Assembly (NCBI RefSeq): GCF_028389875.1
Contig: NC_084670.1
Span: 14,293,383 to 14,357,382 of the forward strand
Reading direction: 5' to 3'
From: Rhea pennata
Taxonomy: Eukaryota > Chordata > Aves > Rheiformes > Rheidae
Length of the DNA stretch: 64,000 nucleotides
The notes beneath the pieces were generated by a model. That model worked only from the letters and a program-made list of their open reading frames with translations. It ran no database searches and was not told the origin of the DNA. The position numbers and the translations under genes are program-made. This document shows, piece by piece, positions 28,001-43,000 of this stretch; positions within the stretch are counted from its first letter, which is position 1; each line of letters begins with the position of its first letter.

Positions 28001-31000
28001 TAGACATTCTTTTGCCTCTGAAAATGCAAATGCTGTTGATTATTTCTGGTATTCAATAACTGGTAAAATACTTGTATAAGACCTGAATGTTCATAAGCAA
28101 ATTTTACAAAGTTACCACAGCACTAGATTCTTACCAAGTCAAGAAATAGTCATCAGTAGATGCGAGTGAGTGAACTGGATTGCTTAAACAAATAACACTG
28201 CAGGATAGCAAATTAGACATCAGAAAGAAATTGAAACTTGACTCTCTACAAGTATTCGGGTAAAGAACAGCCCAGTGGTCATTAGTGTGATACTTAGGAG
28301 ACCCAGATTCAGTGGCACGCTGTGCTTTCACTTCTTATGATCATGGATTAAGACATTAAGGACTAGACCCTGGCAAGAGTAATCCATAATTCCATTTAAG
28401 AATCTGGGCTTTTAGAGCATAGCTCTAGGATGCTGTATCAGGTCCGTTGCCCATGTCCAGTTGCTCTGTGCCTGCATCCCAAATCCAACGTTTCGCGATA
28501 CATCGGACACCCTCTGCTGGCACAGATCAAGTCTGCCTCACACAGAGCATGCAGAGTGGAGCTGTGCTGTATGGCCACCTATTAAGAGAGCTGAGAAATC
28601 ACTGCTGAAAGCAAGGGAGAAATAGATTCCTGCTACAAGTGTAACCTGCTGCCAGTACTGGCAGGCTTGAAAGCTCTAATAGTAGTTTTAACGGTACTTA
28701 AAATACAACAAGTATATATATATATATGTATATATATACACACACATACCTATATACACACACAAAAACACATGCATTACTTTCTTTTTATGCATGATTG
28801 TATTTACCTGGTTTGAAGCTAATTCTAAGTGCATGTTCTCCAACTAAGTAATAAAGAGGTACATTTTTGATAAATGCTGCATGTATGCTTTTCCTTTCAG
28901 TGCACACTTGAACTCCAAATGTACTTGCATTGGAGCACATGGAGTGAACAAATGGTTCCTTCTGGGAAGATGAGTGTCCAACGGAAAAGGACCTTCCTGA
29001 TGAAACATCTTCTGCAGACTGTCTGTCCTATTAGATAATACACAAGTCATGCTGGATAACAGTAGGAGAAATTCTAGCATGCTATGACTCCTGTTTCAGT
29101 AATAGTTATATATTTTGCAGAAGGAATTAATCATTTTCCATGAGAAAGCAAGACTGTGATATAGACCAACATGGTTTTCAATACCATGCAGTTATCAACT
29201 GAATGGTTTGATTACACTATCCAAAATAGAAAGAGCTTCAGGATCCAGAAAGTTATATGACAAAAATAAATCTAATTATTTCCTTTTATTAAATTGCATT
29301 AACAGATTCTTGAGAAATCTGCATGCGCTCTAGATCAACTGGAGTTCTTTAATACATGATTGAGTCAAACTACATAATCTTTATCCAAGTCCATGCAAAT
29401 TATGTCAGAGTTGAGGTCTGACAAGAATCTAAGGATATATCAAAGAAGACCAGAGAGATTTCCTAGGTGGTCAAAGCATATCAGATATTAGAAGTTTCTG
29501 CCCTAAAGTATGTAATACACATATGCTAAGCAATGCTCCCAGAAGAATGAATTAAAATTAATTAAAATAAGAATCAAATCCATGAAATCAAAGCTATGAT
29601 TTCTTAGAGCGATGAAGCAAATAGTTGAAGACACATAACCACAAGCTTTCATTTTACATGTTAGACAAAGTTTGCAATTATTTTTTTTTGCTCAGATTAT
29701 TCTGTCTGATAAGATTCCCAAGTTGTGTGAGCCATAGTAAAAAAAAAAAAATGGAATTTTGATGCTAATCACTTTTTTTCCAACGGAAATTCTAATGATA
29801 CTGGAAGATGCTCAAGTTAGGGCCATTTTACAATTGCTACTCATTTAAAATTAACTGTAGAGTGCTATATTTTCAGGATGCATAACACAGAGGCACAAAG
29901 TAGAAGAACCTGGCTTGTTCCACCATACTGGAAATTTCTGTAACTGACAGCACGTTTGCGTATGGACTTCTCTGTAGGAAAGTGCCGTACTCACCCTCTG
30001 GTTGTCTCTTATTTTATCTGAAAACCATTTAGAGTTGCAGGACTACAATGAAACTGAAACAGGGCAGTGTATTCCTTGCCCTTGCCAATCTTTCACTGAA
30101 TTATTGTCATGGTGATGTCTTCATGATGCTGTCCTTAGTAGAAAGCCTGTACTGACTTTTGGTGAAAACTGTAGCTCATCAAGTCATTTGATTTGACACA
30201 TAAATTGATATCCATCCTTGAATTAGGAGAGCCCAAGCCTAGAAGCATTACATTTGGTTCTACTAGTCAAGTACTGAAGCAGTCTGGTGAAATAATATGA
30301 TTGTCCCAGGGATGTAATTATTGCTTAATGGTTACAATGGACTTTAAAGATTGTGAGCCCATCCTGTAGATGGCAGTATAAAATTAATTACCAAAGAAAT
30401 GCTCTTGCTCCTGAAAATGGTGATGCAAGTTGGATGTGATTACACTCCAGATTTTAAAATAATGTTACTATAGGGCTATTTGTGTCATTAGATTGAACCT
30501 GACCTACTTTAAGAGAAATAGCGTTGGTCAAAGGTGAATCATACATTCCTCCTATGGATAAAAAGAAATGGTCTCCCACTGATTAAAAGTCAAAAAAGGA
30601 ATAGTCAGACCCTACATCAATTACCCTGATGTTATCAGTCTCGCCTGATGCAGAATCTGAATCGAAGGACATCTTCATTATGTCAGGCACTGCTTCAGGT
30701 AGAAGAACTGGAGTCATCTGACTAGCAGCCAAATCCTCGACATTCCGTGTAACAGCAAATGTCTTAGACCTGCAGAATAAACATTGGGGGGAATCTGTAT
30801 CAATAAAGCACTGCCGAGCAAAAGACCTGAATAATGTCTTGTAGCATGTACTCAGCAAGAAGTATCATACCTTGCAAATTGCTTTACAGATATTTACAGC
30901 ATCTTTCCTGCCATTGATATTTTCAAGGACTGCAAAGAGTGAATAAAAACTTGGACCCATGTCAGGGGCAGACAGCTCAATTAACCTATACATGACAGTC

Positions 31001-34000
31001 TGAAAGTGTAAAAGCACTGTTGTTAATGGGAATTTTTGTATGTCTAATGTCTTTAAGAATAGGCCACTTAGAAGCATTAAAGATATTAAAACCTTGGATT
31101 TCTTATTTGGATATATTGTTCTTTAAAACTTTTCAACTCAGCTTCTGCATATTTGCTGCTAAACTTGATTCTCATTTCTTGTAATGATATATTTAAAAAA
31201 ATACTGCCATAATTCCAAAAAACACTAGGGAGTGGTAGTTATTAAATGCTGTTTCTGCTTCAACTTTTATTAAAGTATAGTTAAGAAAGAAGCCTAGACT
31301 CATCAAAGGAAGTGTCTGGAGCTTGATCTAATTTTACTGGTACAGATTCATGACTTGGTAAGACATCAGAGAGACATATCAGAAGGTCCAGAGACTATTT
31401 ACATAAAACCCTTCTATACTCAGATTCCTACGCTGTGGGGCAAAGGGTGTTAGGATCCAGGTCTAGTGACATAAGATGCAACAGGAAACTGAGACAAATA
31501 TCCTGAGGTCCTGGCTACTTTAGGTTCTCCAAGGAAGTTGTTAAAAAAAATGATAAATTTTGTCCGAGTCAGGGAAACATCTTGAATATTGAACACTTTT
31601 GAGAGAAGAAACCTCTTTCCCCTCAGCTAATAACATTTACTAACTTTACCTTATTACCATTTACCATCACGGACATCAAGCTCAAAATTCCCCATGTACT
31701 GTTGCTCATGTATAAAGTGCTATGGGGTCACTGTGGCGTGTCAATGGAGGTGGCCTTTGTGACAGTGAATGGAATGATGGCCTTCAAAATGGTCTCTATT
31801 TTAATATGGTCCACACTGTACTAGTCTGAGAATTTCCAATCTAACCTACTTGAAAGATGATTTTGTATTCATTTGATAGTGCCCTCTTCCTCTTGAAGGC
31901 TCCTGCCGTGCTGTGTGCACTGTAAAGCACACAATTGCACTTCATGTGGAACACCTCAATAAAACGTGTGTCACCTGTGGGCTTTGTTTTCTTTTCCATC
32001 TCTCTCTTTTTTTAAGATAAGGACATGACAGCAACGCTCCACGCTGGGTGAGAGTAGAACCTTGAAGAATGGAATCTGAAATAAAATATTCTTCCTAACA
32101 AGCTGAGTGGATAAAAGAAAATACAAATCAACTTGCATTTCAGATGGCTCATCTAGGTAAAGGGACAAAGAAAGGAAATGGCTTTTATTTTAATCCCATT
32201 CAATAATTCAAATGACCACTGAACTGCAGGCTGGATCTCCAAGGAGAAAGCTCTGGGGTTTCTTTTCCATTTTTTTTTGTATTTTTTATGCCAATATTCT
32301 GCTCCTGCCACCTAATGAAAGTGGAGGATCGATTCCTTCCTGTTGAGCACAGAGAGCTGACAAATGTAGCTGCATCACAGGTGACACATGTCAATGTCTG
32401 CAGAATCACACAGCACAGTAAAAATAGGCTACAAGAGCTAGCTCTGGTGCTTTAACAAGAAAAAACAGTCACAAAGAAGGCCTAAAGCTATGGTATGAAA
32501 GAATCTGTTCTCTCTGATCCCACACAAGGGAGAAAATATAAAAGGGAGATTTTCCAATATGTATTAGTGTATTTTTTGGATGAGAGAAGAAGCTGTGCTA
32601 TAGTATAAGTCAAATTCACTGCATGGGGAAGGGGCAAGCAATTCCACTGTGTTGGGCCCATTAATGTTTCAGTGAGTGTGGCCTTATATACATCCATAAC
32701 TTGCAGACAGAAGAGCTCAATGTGTGTTTAAAACAAACACAAAAAAATCACCCCCAAACTATTTTTAACGGGTTTTAAAGCATGGCATAAATGAGAATAA
32801 TAAATGAGAAGCATGTGATAATGCTAGCACCAGATCCTCGACTTTTGCTCCACTGCAGTGAAATGAAGGTTCCTGTCTTTCCTACCCAGCATCCTTCTGA
32901 CCTTGGTACAAGGGTGTTATAAAAATGAAGACGTGGAGTGCGATGTCACTTCCCTCCTCTGTCCCCAAACACACAGCGCTGTCTTGTGAGCTCATGCACC
33001 GACTCTTTTGCATTTTCCTTTATACATGTTGTATACAGTACTGTAATTTTGTAATTCATATTATAAGATGCCCATGTGAAGCAATTCCTGTTTTTCCTAC
33101 AGTTAAAACAAGCAAAAAAGCCCCATGATACAAGCACTATTCAAGACTATGCATATATTTCAGTAGCCTGTCATTATGAGTATGTGATATATTTGCAAAG
33201 TGCATTCTTTGGCAGCTCTCCATATTTATACTTTAATCACAGGGCTCTAATTTTCTCTGAAGTTTATTTGATTTTTACTTCTTCCTGTAAATTTTATTAA
33301 GATGTGTATTTAAGTAGCCATCTGTGGTATACCAAATAATTACATTAAAAGAGTTAAAAATAACTATTATTTTAAATTAAATTTGACTTTGATAGAATTG
33401 AAATAAAACACATGCTATATATTCTCTACATAGCATGATTAATGATTTTGCTCTGATTTTGCTATAGAAAAAGTTGAGTCTTTAATATTGTGCTTATTAT
33501 TGGGAATGCAATCTTTCAAGCACAAAAGGTTTTTAAGGCTTTTTTTCTTTTTTTCTTTTATTTTTTTTCTTTTTTATTTTTTTGAATCTGTGATTTCTTT
33601 TTAGCTCTTGGAAATTCATATAAATCCCACAGTTGTGATGGGTTATAACCTCTGTTATATATATATATATATGTGTTATATGATATAACTGAACTAAATG
33701 CTATCGAAGACTGTTTACTTCCCCAGTTTAGGTGTAAGAGGTGATGGGGAAAGTAATATTATATCATAACTGCCTTTAATATCACTATACAACAGGAGCT
33801 AAGTCACTGACCATCAAGCAAAAGTGCCTAATACTAAAATATTTCGAACATAGCTCACAAATGACTGAAAGAGCAATAGCTTTCTAGAACCATTTATTTA
33901 AATGGTGAATTTAAAGCTCTCAGGAGACAGTGTCAGAATCTCTCTAAAATATTAAGTTGTTTTTTTTTTTTTTTTTTTTTTTTTGGTGGAGCTATGCAAA

Positions 34001-37000
34001 AGGAAGATAAAGGCTGTGTCAAACTATGCTTTTGGACTCATTTTATATAGAAAATACATGCATTCTTTCTCTCTACATATCATGCCACTTGTTTCTCCTC
34101 ACACTTTTCAGATTTTACTTTGCTTGTTACTTGACCTCCTCAGTGATGCAGTTCAGTATTGCATCATTCTCCAGTTATTGCTTTACCTTCACTTGTACTC
34201 ATTGCTCTTTCATTGTTCTGTGTGATTTCCACTGATCATTTGTTTTGTAACAGTGAACTGCAATGCTTTTTGCCAAAAAAAAAAAAGAAAAAAAAAAAGA
34301 AAAAAAAAGAAAAAAGAGAAAAGATGGTTCTAAAAGTTAGCTAGTAAGTATCAGCTTCCTTATAAGCTTGGCATTATAGAGCTATTTCCAGCTGAGTACT
34401 CCACTTCATAAATGATAATGCTGCAGGGTCTAGAGTAGTGCTTGGGCTGGAACTCATAGGCTCCTCAGTTATAATTCCCTGCTTCTGACCCTAATTTGAT
34501 TTATGCTTTTCAGCATGACACTTAACCCTTTTGTGTCTGATCTGATTCCCCCCTTACTCAAACGAGGAAAATATTTTTTATTTTGTTTTGCAAGGAGGAT
34601 CATTCTGCTAAAATTAATAGCCCATCTTGAGGCTCTAAATTCCATATTAATACCCAATATTCTTAATTCAGTTCAGTATCCTTTCTGAGTTCATTGATGT
34701 CTATCTTGCCCTCTCCAACAATAACAACTAGTGAGAGCAGCTGTTTGCCATCCCAGATGACCTTAGGAATGGACTGTTGTGGTTTTCACAAGGAATCAAA
34801 CAAATAGCTTTTGAGCTGTGGTGCCCAAAAAGCTCAAATACATCTAAACCATTGCTCTGTGAATTGTGGAAGCACTCATTCCTCTACATGGAGAGCCTGA
34901 TTACAATCATGTTTGATGGATTGGAGGAATCATCTCTGGGAGGAGGCTGTGATATCAGCTGCCTATTAAGATGGTCTGTGACTACTGAAGAGTAAGAGAG
35001 AATAATGATTAGTCTCTATGGTGGCTAAACTGAAGAGACCTGCAGAGGTCCTCTGGGTCAGCAGCTATGAATACTAACTGCAGCTGGATCATGCAACTGA
35101 GCTCTTTCATAACGGCCATATTTCTAGAGTAGAAACTTGTTAACATTTCTGCGGATTATATAACAGCTGATTTCTTTTGCTAGCAATGCTTTTTCCTTTA
35201 TAATGAATTTTTAGCTTGTTTTTCTCAGTGTTTTTACTTGTGTGTATGTGAAGGTTTTCTAAGCTTTGGTCTACTGCTTTGATTCCTTGGATATACTCTT
35301 TCTGTTTTCTCTGTCTCTTTGTGCTTGTATTTCCATCTGTTTTCATTTGTTTGGCATCTGGCTACAATAGTTTTCCAGTAATTGCATGCACTGATAATAA
35401 ATCAAGTAGACCTAAGAGGCAAGAAAACCAGATGCCAGCCACAGGGAAACCAGATAAAAACACAAGAAACACCAAGTCCTCTACACTTTAGAGCATCAAG
35501 TGCAAATATATATGGGTTGTTTTTATATAACTGATAGGATTCATATGTCTTCAAGTTTAGAGTATTACAGTGTCTTCAGTACAAATATATGTATTGGGAT
35601 AGAGGTTTTATGCCATATGTGCTTTAAATAACCTGGGAGTCTCAAGGACTAAAAGAAATGGTCCTAAAGAAGATTTTCAAGTGGCCACTAGAGGAGATGC
35701 AGCATATTTCCAAACAAAGCTTTGGTTCACTTCATTATGTTTAATTTAAATAAACTTCACTAGTCACTGCCAGTTACCCAAACCCTCTGTCAAAGGCATT
35801 ATCCCTAAGCAAATGATTCATTTTATTTGGAAAGATTCTATATTGCTACATAGAAAGATAAGAAATGCTGTGGCCTACCTTACAGTAATAACATCAGTTT
35901 CTTCTTTACACGGCGGAATTTCAACTTTGATGCTTTTTTCCTTCATCTGGATGGTGGCAACAACATTCACAGGGACAAGAGCACTCATTTTGGCATGTGC
36001 TTCCAGTCCTGCCTGGATCATTTGTGTATTGATTCCCATTACAAAGGTCATGTCCTTAGCCATGCTGAAAAGTTAAAATGAGATGGTAAAATTATGTACA
36101 TACAATAAATAGCTGTTGAATTTTTATGACTGGCTTCTGTCGCTTGGAAATATGATTCTCTTGTTTTATGCTAAGTATTTACCTTAGACTCACTTTGGAT
36201 CGCAGCCTAATGTTGGCATTTAGTAACTCAGTCAGTCGGAAATCAGACTTTGGAGAAGGTGTAATCTGTGCTTGAACTATTGCAAAGAAAGCAAACAAGA
36301 TGTTAAAAAAACTGCAATCCTGACAACAATGTTTGTATTGCTAAAGTCTTGAAATACGTTACCATTTCCCGTCACTTTTGTGATAGATGCATAATAGAAG
36401 CTTGTCTCCATTGGGAATCCAGTGCAGGTAGGCACAATATGGCGGACCTCAGAGGACAGCAAAGCCTTGGTCCACTGCCTCCCTACACCACTTTGAAGGC
36501 TACTGATGAATCTCCTTATTGAGGGGATTTTTTCATCAGGCCCATACCATGCCTGAAATTATAAAGTTCAATTAAATAAGCAGAACTTGAATATCGCGAT
36601 CTGTTTCATTAACTGTTCTTCTGGAGAATGTCTGCCACCAATGATTACAGTTAATTCTGATCAAAGTTTGAATTTATTTGCCTTGATTAACACTAAGGAT
36701 AAAAAACCTTCTAGAATTAAAAGTTAAAAAAGCAAGGAAATGTGTGGAAGAATCAGTATTTTAAAGCTTTTGATGCTTATCTGGTGATGTTACTGAAGTA
36801 ATACCTGCAATGCATTTTGGATGGTGTTTTTGTCAAGTCCACCGAAGAATAACTCTTGGCCAAACATCTTCAGGTAGCCTGATACAAAAGGTTTGTCACT
36901 AGAGAAGGCCTTCCAGTCAGAAAGCTGCATAAGAAGAAGAAGGAAGTCTGACTCTTCATAAGATTTTGGGTATAGTAATACCTTCGAGATTTTCTTTTTC

Positions 37001-40000
37001 CTAAGAGTTTACCGTTTTCAAGATTTCCTTGAAGTCATGGTCAGTCTCCCAGTCCTGGTCAGGGGAGTAACCTTTAGCCAACATCTCCTGCAGCCCTTCA
37101 GCTGTTATTCCCACCTGTGGGAAGCAGAAAAGTTGAAATGCCCCCTGGATGATGTTCAAAAGAAGGGATAAGGTGGTAAACTGTAGGCAAACCCAATTAC
37201 CTCCAAGGGATCAGCAACTCTTCCAAAAAAATGTGTCTGCAGCTGGGACATTGCCATTGTTGGAATTGTGCTGCCTGCGTTATTCAATACCAAAAATTTA
37301 GCTGCCAGTCCACTCATAAGAAACTCTAAAGGAAAACAGGCAGTAAAACACAGCGCAGTTAGTTTTTAAAGCCACAGTGTGCAGACTGTATCAATTTGCT
37401 AGTTGTATTAGACAACAGATACAGCATGATATGAAAAAGGTGAGAAAACCCAGCTATAAAACTAATAGTGTAAACCAGTCATAAACAGAATATTCTGCAT
37501 ATTTGAGCTATTAATGGACAAAATTACAAGCCTCCTGTTCATTGCATAGTGGTTATGCTATTTTCCAATTGCTTATGGTAAATCATTTACATCCGGTCAG
37601 ATTCTGTAATACCAGCTTATGAAATGCTTTTATAAGACAATCATACAAGGTAACTTGACAAAGGGAATCAGAAATTGAAACATATTTGCCATCCTTAGTT
37701 TAGGGAAAGTGATACAGATGTCCTATAGGGACAGATAGTATGGTGTGGATTTTACTCCCAAACAACTAAAAGGAAAGTTAACATACCTATTTCCCAACGC
37801 TGTAACTCTACATGAAACAATCCAATTGTTAAGTTAATGTTAACTATCACGTAAACGCTGAACAAATATAATTGGTGTGTATTTTCTCTACTTTAGCTTT
37901 ATCATCTATAATGTTCTTAGATAAAGACAGTCAGTGCAGAGCGTAGTCATATATTGTCCCTGATCTTGGTGCAGCTTTATACAGCCCAGTGTTCTAAGTT
38001 AAAGTAATCCCAAGGCTTCTCTAAGTTTGCTTAGGTTTCAAGGCCAACAGAATATGTAGACATCCCTGTCATGCTTCTTTTCTTCCAACTCTTCTCCCTC
38101 TTCTCTTCCTACACTAGTTAGAGGATAGGAAAGTGTTTTAGGAGTCCCTACGTTAAATTTCTGCTATCCTCATGTTAGACATAGACACCATATACTAATT
38201 TAATTGGCCTCAAAATCCCACCATAACCAGAAATGAGCTTTGGAAAGTCAGTACAACCAGGGTAACTGCAGAGCCCTGGAAGATCCCATCCAATGATTTC
38301 AGTTCCAGATCCAGCTCAACAATATTAGTACATTTACAGAAATTATTAATACATTTTCAAAAGTTATGACAGGGAATTAGTCTTTGACTTCCTTCCAGAA
38401 AAAGGAGTAGCTAACCTCCAATAAATAACACAGCTAAAATGTAAAGATTAGACAAGATTATTTAGCTCACAAACGTGTGGATTTATGAGTACCTTCTCTA
38501 GTGCCTCTTTTCTGAGTTTCAGATAACCTCCTACTTGTGGACCAAGTACTTTGCTACTCCTGCTTGAATCCAAGCATGCATGACAGAGGTCCAGATGCAT
38601 GTTGCTTGACCCCTGTTTATTTCGCATACTGAATTATACAGTATTAGATTACTGGGATGGATTTTGATTTCTAATTTCTTGGGACAGATTCCAATTTTTC
38701 ATGTATTTGAAAACAAATCTACTGGAAAGACAACAGATTTAGATCTACTAAATCTGTATGAACTGGCATTTTGCTAGGTCACCTGCACTCTCTTGCTGCA
38801 TTAGACTCCTTTATTTTCCTAGGTGCTGTCTAGCTACAATGTAAGCAATTCAGTAACACTCCCTGGAATTGAAATGCCATCTCATTGATAGCAGAGGAAG
38901 CAGTGTAGAACATGCAGCAGGCAGCAAGGAAGAGATGACAAAAGCTCACATTTTAATGTTGAACCCACAGAACATAACAACTGAAGTGATGCCACACTGG
39001 GGCATACAAACTGACTTGAGACTTCAAAATATGAAGCCTAACTTTTTGCTGAATGAGCTTAGCCAGAACAGTTCTAGGTGTTATGGACTGTGTGGACCCA
39101 CCACTGGAATCAGATATGGTACTTTTTAGTCACTTTGTTAAAGCTGCTTTCTTTTTTGTGTTCCTGAAACTATGAAATCTGGTAGTTAAAACAAATATGG
39201 TACTTTCTGATACTTAATAAGAAGTGATGCTCATAAATGATTAAATGATTATACAGAATTCATGAACCCGAAGAGAGCATGGATATTTTCCATACCTCAA
39301 GCATTACAAAACTCTAATGCTCTAAGAAAATATTTGCCAATGAAAAATCACACTGACATAGTCAGATGATGCACTGTAGCCACTTCATTATGACAGCTTG
39401 ATGACATCTGCATATATCTGACTAAATGTCATGCCCAAGGAAGAGGGAAAGAAAAAATGATGAAAGAAAGCAGTCTTTGATACCTCCAAATATCAGTACA
39501 CGTCTCATCATATAAATCCACAAGACGTTGTGCATATTGAGAGTCAGATTCTGTCAGTCTTCACATTGAGCAGTACCTGGGTCATCTCTTTGATTTCAGT
39601 TACAGTTTGTAGAGCATAAAACACTATTCATGGTGGCCAAGTGTGACAGATTCCAGATTAGAGATACTTTCAGCTGACATTAGTGACTGTCATTAAAAAT
39701 TCAGTATCTAGCACCACAAAGATCTGAAGCTGAGGGCACATTTTTGTTTTTAGCATGGGAATAGGTACTGCATTAATGCAGTCACTATGGTAACTCCTCT
39801 AGAATGGGCTCATGGAAATACATTTCACCTGTGACTAGTGGTGACAAATCAAATCAGAAAGGTGGAGGATGGATCCTCCTCCACACCAGTGTAATATAGG
39901 ACTGACTTCATTTAGCCAGCTGAGTTATCTAAGTATAAAATTAACATGTGTGAGAGAAGAGTCGTGTTCCTTAGTCCTCAGGAACAGGAAGTCTAAACAT

Positions 40001-43000
40001 CATATCTGCATACTAACCAAATTCCTGACCCCAGTCTTCACCAAACGTAGCAGCAATTCACTGATATGCTACATTCTGAGGCTACAGCGAGAACAAAGTA
40101 ATTCATTCCACGTAGCCCTTTGCCAGCTACCCTGATGCGTACGGTACCCTTCTTTCCCACTGTGTGGGCACTAAGACAGCTTCATTTTAAAAGCGAGAAT
40201 AAGAAGAGAAAATGAGTACCTAAAACTAGAAACATGCATCTGCTTATTACTGGAAAATGTACCTCTCCCTGAATGCATTTTAAATGGTACAAAAGTTCAC
40301 ACAGCGCATATTAGTGACTGTACTTCCTCATGCACTCTCTATCTCCATCTCTGAGGTAACAAGCATGTGTAATATATATATAGCTGTGGTCTCTATGTGT
40401 TATATATTATTTTTATTATGCAGCAGATTAAATGGTCATGTAAAATCTATGAAACAGAGGAAGGACAACAGTAACATCTACAAAAGCATTCCAAACTACC
40501 TCCCCCTTCAAAAAAAAAGGGCAAAAGTACTTGTACACTTAGCACTGCAGGTTTCAGATGTTTCAGAGTCTCTTTTCTATTGATTACTTTGAAAAGAAGC
40601 TTTATATGTTCTGATAAAAAGCAGAAGTACTAAAAACATCTGAGTGCTCTTAGATAAACAGCATGTGTAAGGAGACGGTGTTTGTAGATATATTCTCCCT
40701 AGTCTGCCAGCTACATATGCCAAATCACTGAGGCTGCCACACTCATTTACATAGGGGAACTGCTTAAAAAAAATCTCCTCTGAGAAATATAATATAAATG
40801 GAAAATGGAAATAGTGACAATTTTGCCCAGCAAGAGCTAGTCTCCTAAGCTTGTCCTTTCCCTTCTAACTACTAATGTTCTTGATTTTTACACGCAGCTC
40901 CCATTGATTTAACTGGCCTGCCTCCAGATCCTGTACATGGATCTGCTCATTCTAGTAAAGAATTCTGGAGGAAAGTGCAAGGAATATCTGTAGCCATAAG
41001 CCTGAGAAGGCTGCTCATGGGTGCAATGAATTGTCACATCTGAACATTTTCAGTGTTTGCTGTGTCAGTGGGCACTGTTGAGGGTGAAGAGCATTTAGCA
41101 TTATATTTGAATTCAGCAAGAGTTGTAGGTGTTCACACCAGTAGAAATTAACCTACTTCAGCAGTAATTTAGGTCCCTTCTGTTTGTTTGGTGCTGAACA
41201 ATGGTATGAAATTTGTTAAGCACTGCTGAGACTACAGCATTTGATACAAGAGCATGTGTCTCAGTGGCTAATGACAGTGGAGAGTTAGAGACCCACAAGC
41301 CCTCTGGTAATTTCATGTTGGCTATGTACAATGTGAAATACATCAGGACCTAAGCACTCTCAAAATAGAGAGCCTGAGATTTTTCTTTCTCTAAATGTAG
41401 GAGAACAGGGAGGAGCAATATGCAGCTATCTCGTAGAACTGGGATCACATACTGTATGTTTCACATACTAACCTGTATTTATTTCTCAAAAAAATCTTCA
41501 GATTCTTAATGTTAGAGCAAGGAATTTGAATCTTACCTTTGAACATACTGAAGCGGAAGACCTTGCTGAACTGATATCCAGATCTGTCAAATTTGGGACT
41601 TAATACTCTAATAGCCATTCTGCAGGCAGAAGCCCTGAAAAGATTCAGTGAGCATATTAACATCTCAGTAAGTTTATAACAAGTTCTTTTAGAGAAGGAA
41701 TGCAGGTTTTCCTTACATTACTTGTAGATCTGGAGCTGTGCTTCTACCCAGAGCCCTCAGGTGAGAATAGATGAAACTTGCCACTTGCATGCTAGGTTCC
41801 TTCAGCACAGCATCAGTTAATGTCATCAGTATAGGAATACCTGGCTTGGTTCCAAGCAAAACTAAGGCAGCTAACATTCGGAGCTGAGGATGTATTTTGT
41901 GATTCAGGAAAATCTCAAGGGTAATAACCTGTACCTGAAAATAAAAGATATATTCAAATTTATCATATGTTTGACCAGTTTTCTAATAGCTGTTTGTCAT
42001 TGGTAAATAATCTGTTCATCACTGGTAGAGTACAAATCTGTACTAATTTAATTATCTGGGCAACAAAGTTTCTGGTTTCATAGTTTGAAGGCTGGAAAGG
42101 GCATTATGGTAATGTATTTTGACTTCTTACACAATCAAAGCCAAGGAACTTCTCTGGATAACTTCTGTATCAAACTTACTATATCTTTTTGAGCTAAAGC
42201 AAAATATATCTGCAGCATAACCACTCTAGGCAGAAGTGATTTCAAGAACTGACCATATACCTGAGAAGTGTCACTTGTCCCTACTCATAAAGATATGCCT
42301 TATTTCTAATCACTAATTTCATACTGGAACATCTCCCAAGAGCTGTGCTCAAGCCTTTGATCCCAACCTCAGGCAGGGCTTGGGCTGTCTAATCCCCTTC
42401 TGGCCCCGGCCTGCACAGTGTAGCTCCTGCTTAGGACAGTGCACATCCCTGCTCTCCAATTAAAGGTCTCATCCAATAATTTCAACAAACTTTGGAAACA
42501 TCTCAGTTGGTGGTATTAATTTAACTATGGTGACTATCAAGTACTAAGGTAAAAGCAGTGGCAAGGATGCAGTAGCCTCATTCTAAACATAACTACCTTT
42601 TCATATTGGGCAACAAAAGTGACAGGCTGTTTAATGCAGTGTGGGTGTGTGGCTAGCCACAGACCATGGATTAAACTGTTTTTTGGACAATGAAAGGTAC
42701 AGTCACACTCACTAACCAGCTCCAGATCAATTTCCTCCAGAAATGCTAAACAGTGGTCTGGGTCATATGTGGAAAGCTGGGCCAAAGTGCACTCATAGAC
42801 ACAGCGCCATTTTCAAACATCAGATCAACTTTTTTCTTTCCCAGCAAATACCCCAATTTCTAACCTTCCTAGTGTTTCTTTCCACATCTTTTCCACATCT
42901 AGCCCTGGCACTTTAGTATTATTCTTTTGCTTAAAAGAATACCCTGGCACACTATTGTCTGTGGATCAATATATGCACTCAAACTGGGAGTTACATGCAA

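Larger units (their letters stand above)
27909..28807 (-). other. VTG intron 21 (0.9 kb)
   Basis: It contains a (TA)n/(CA)n microsatellite (28711-28772) and a CTCF-like motif (28507-28520). The borders are GTAAAT and TTTCAG. Confidence 0.8.
30770..35878 (-). other. VTG intron 19 (5.1 kb)
   Basis: This is the largest intron. It contains an exon-like open segment at 30871-30999, T-rich tracts at 33539-33583 and 33960-33984, an (AT)n run at 33655-33672 and an A-rich stretch at 34275-34323. No vitellogenin exon is missing, because exons 19 and 20 join in frame. Confidence 0.8.

Noticed and set aside
28844..29080. 78-codon minus-strand ORF over exon 21
   Set aside because: It is a different frame from the spliced vitellogenin frame. 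The in-phase frame carries the conserved LVGEHA segment.
42537..42785. 82-codon minus-strand ORF in intron 11 with several Cys
   Set aside because: I looked for splice borders and family resemblance and found neither. The adjacent sequence has stops in the same frame.
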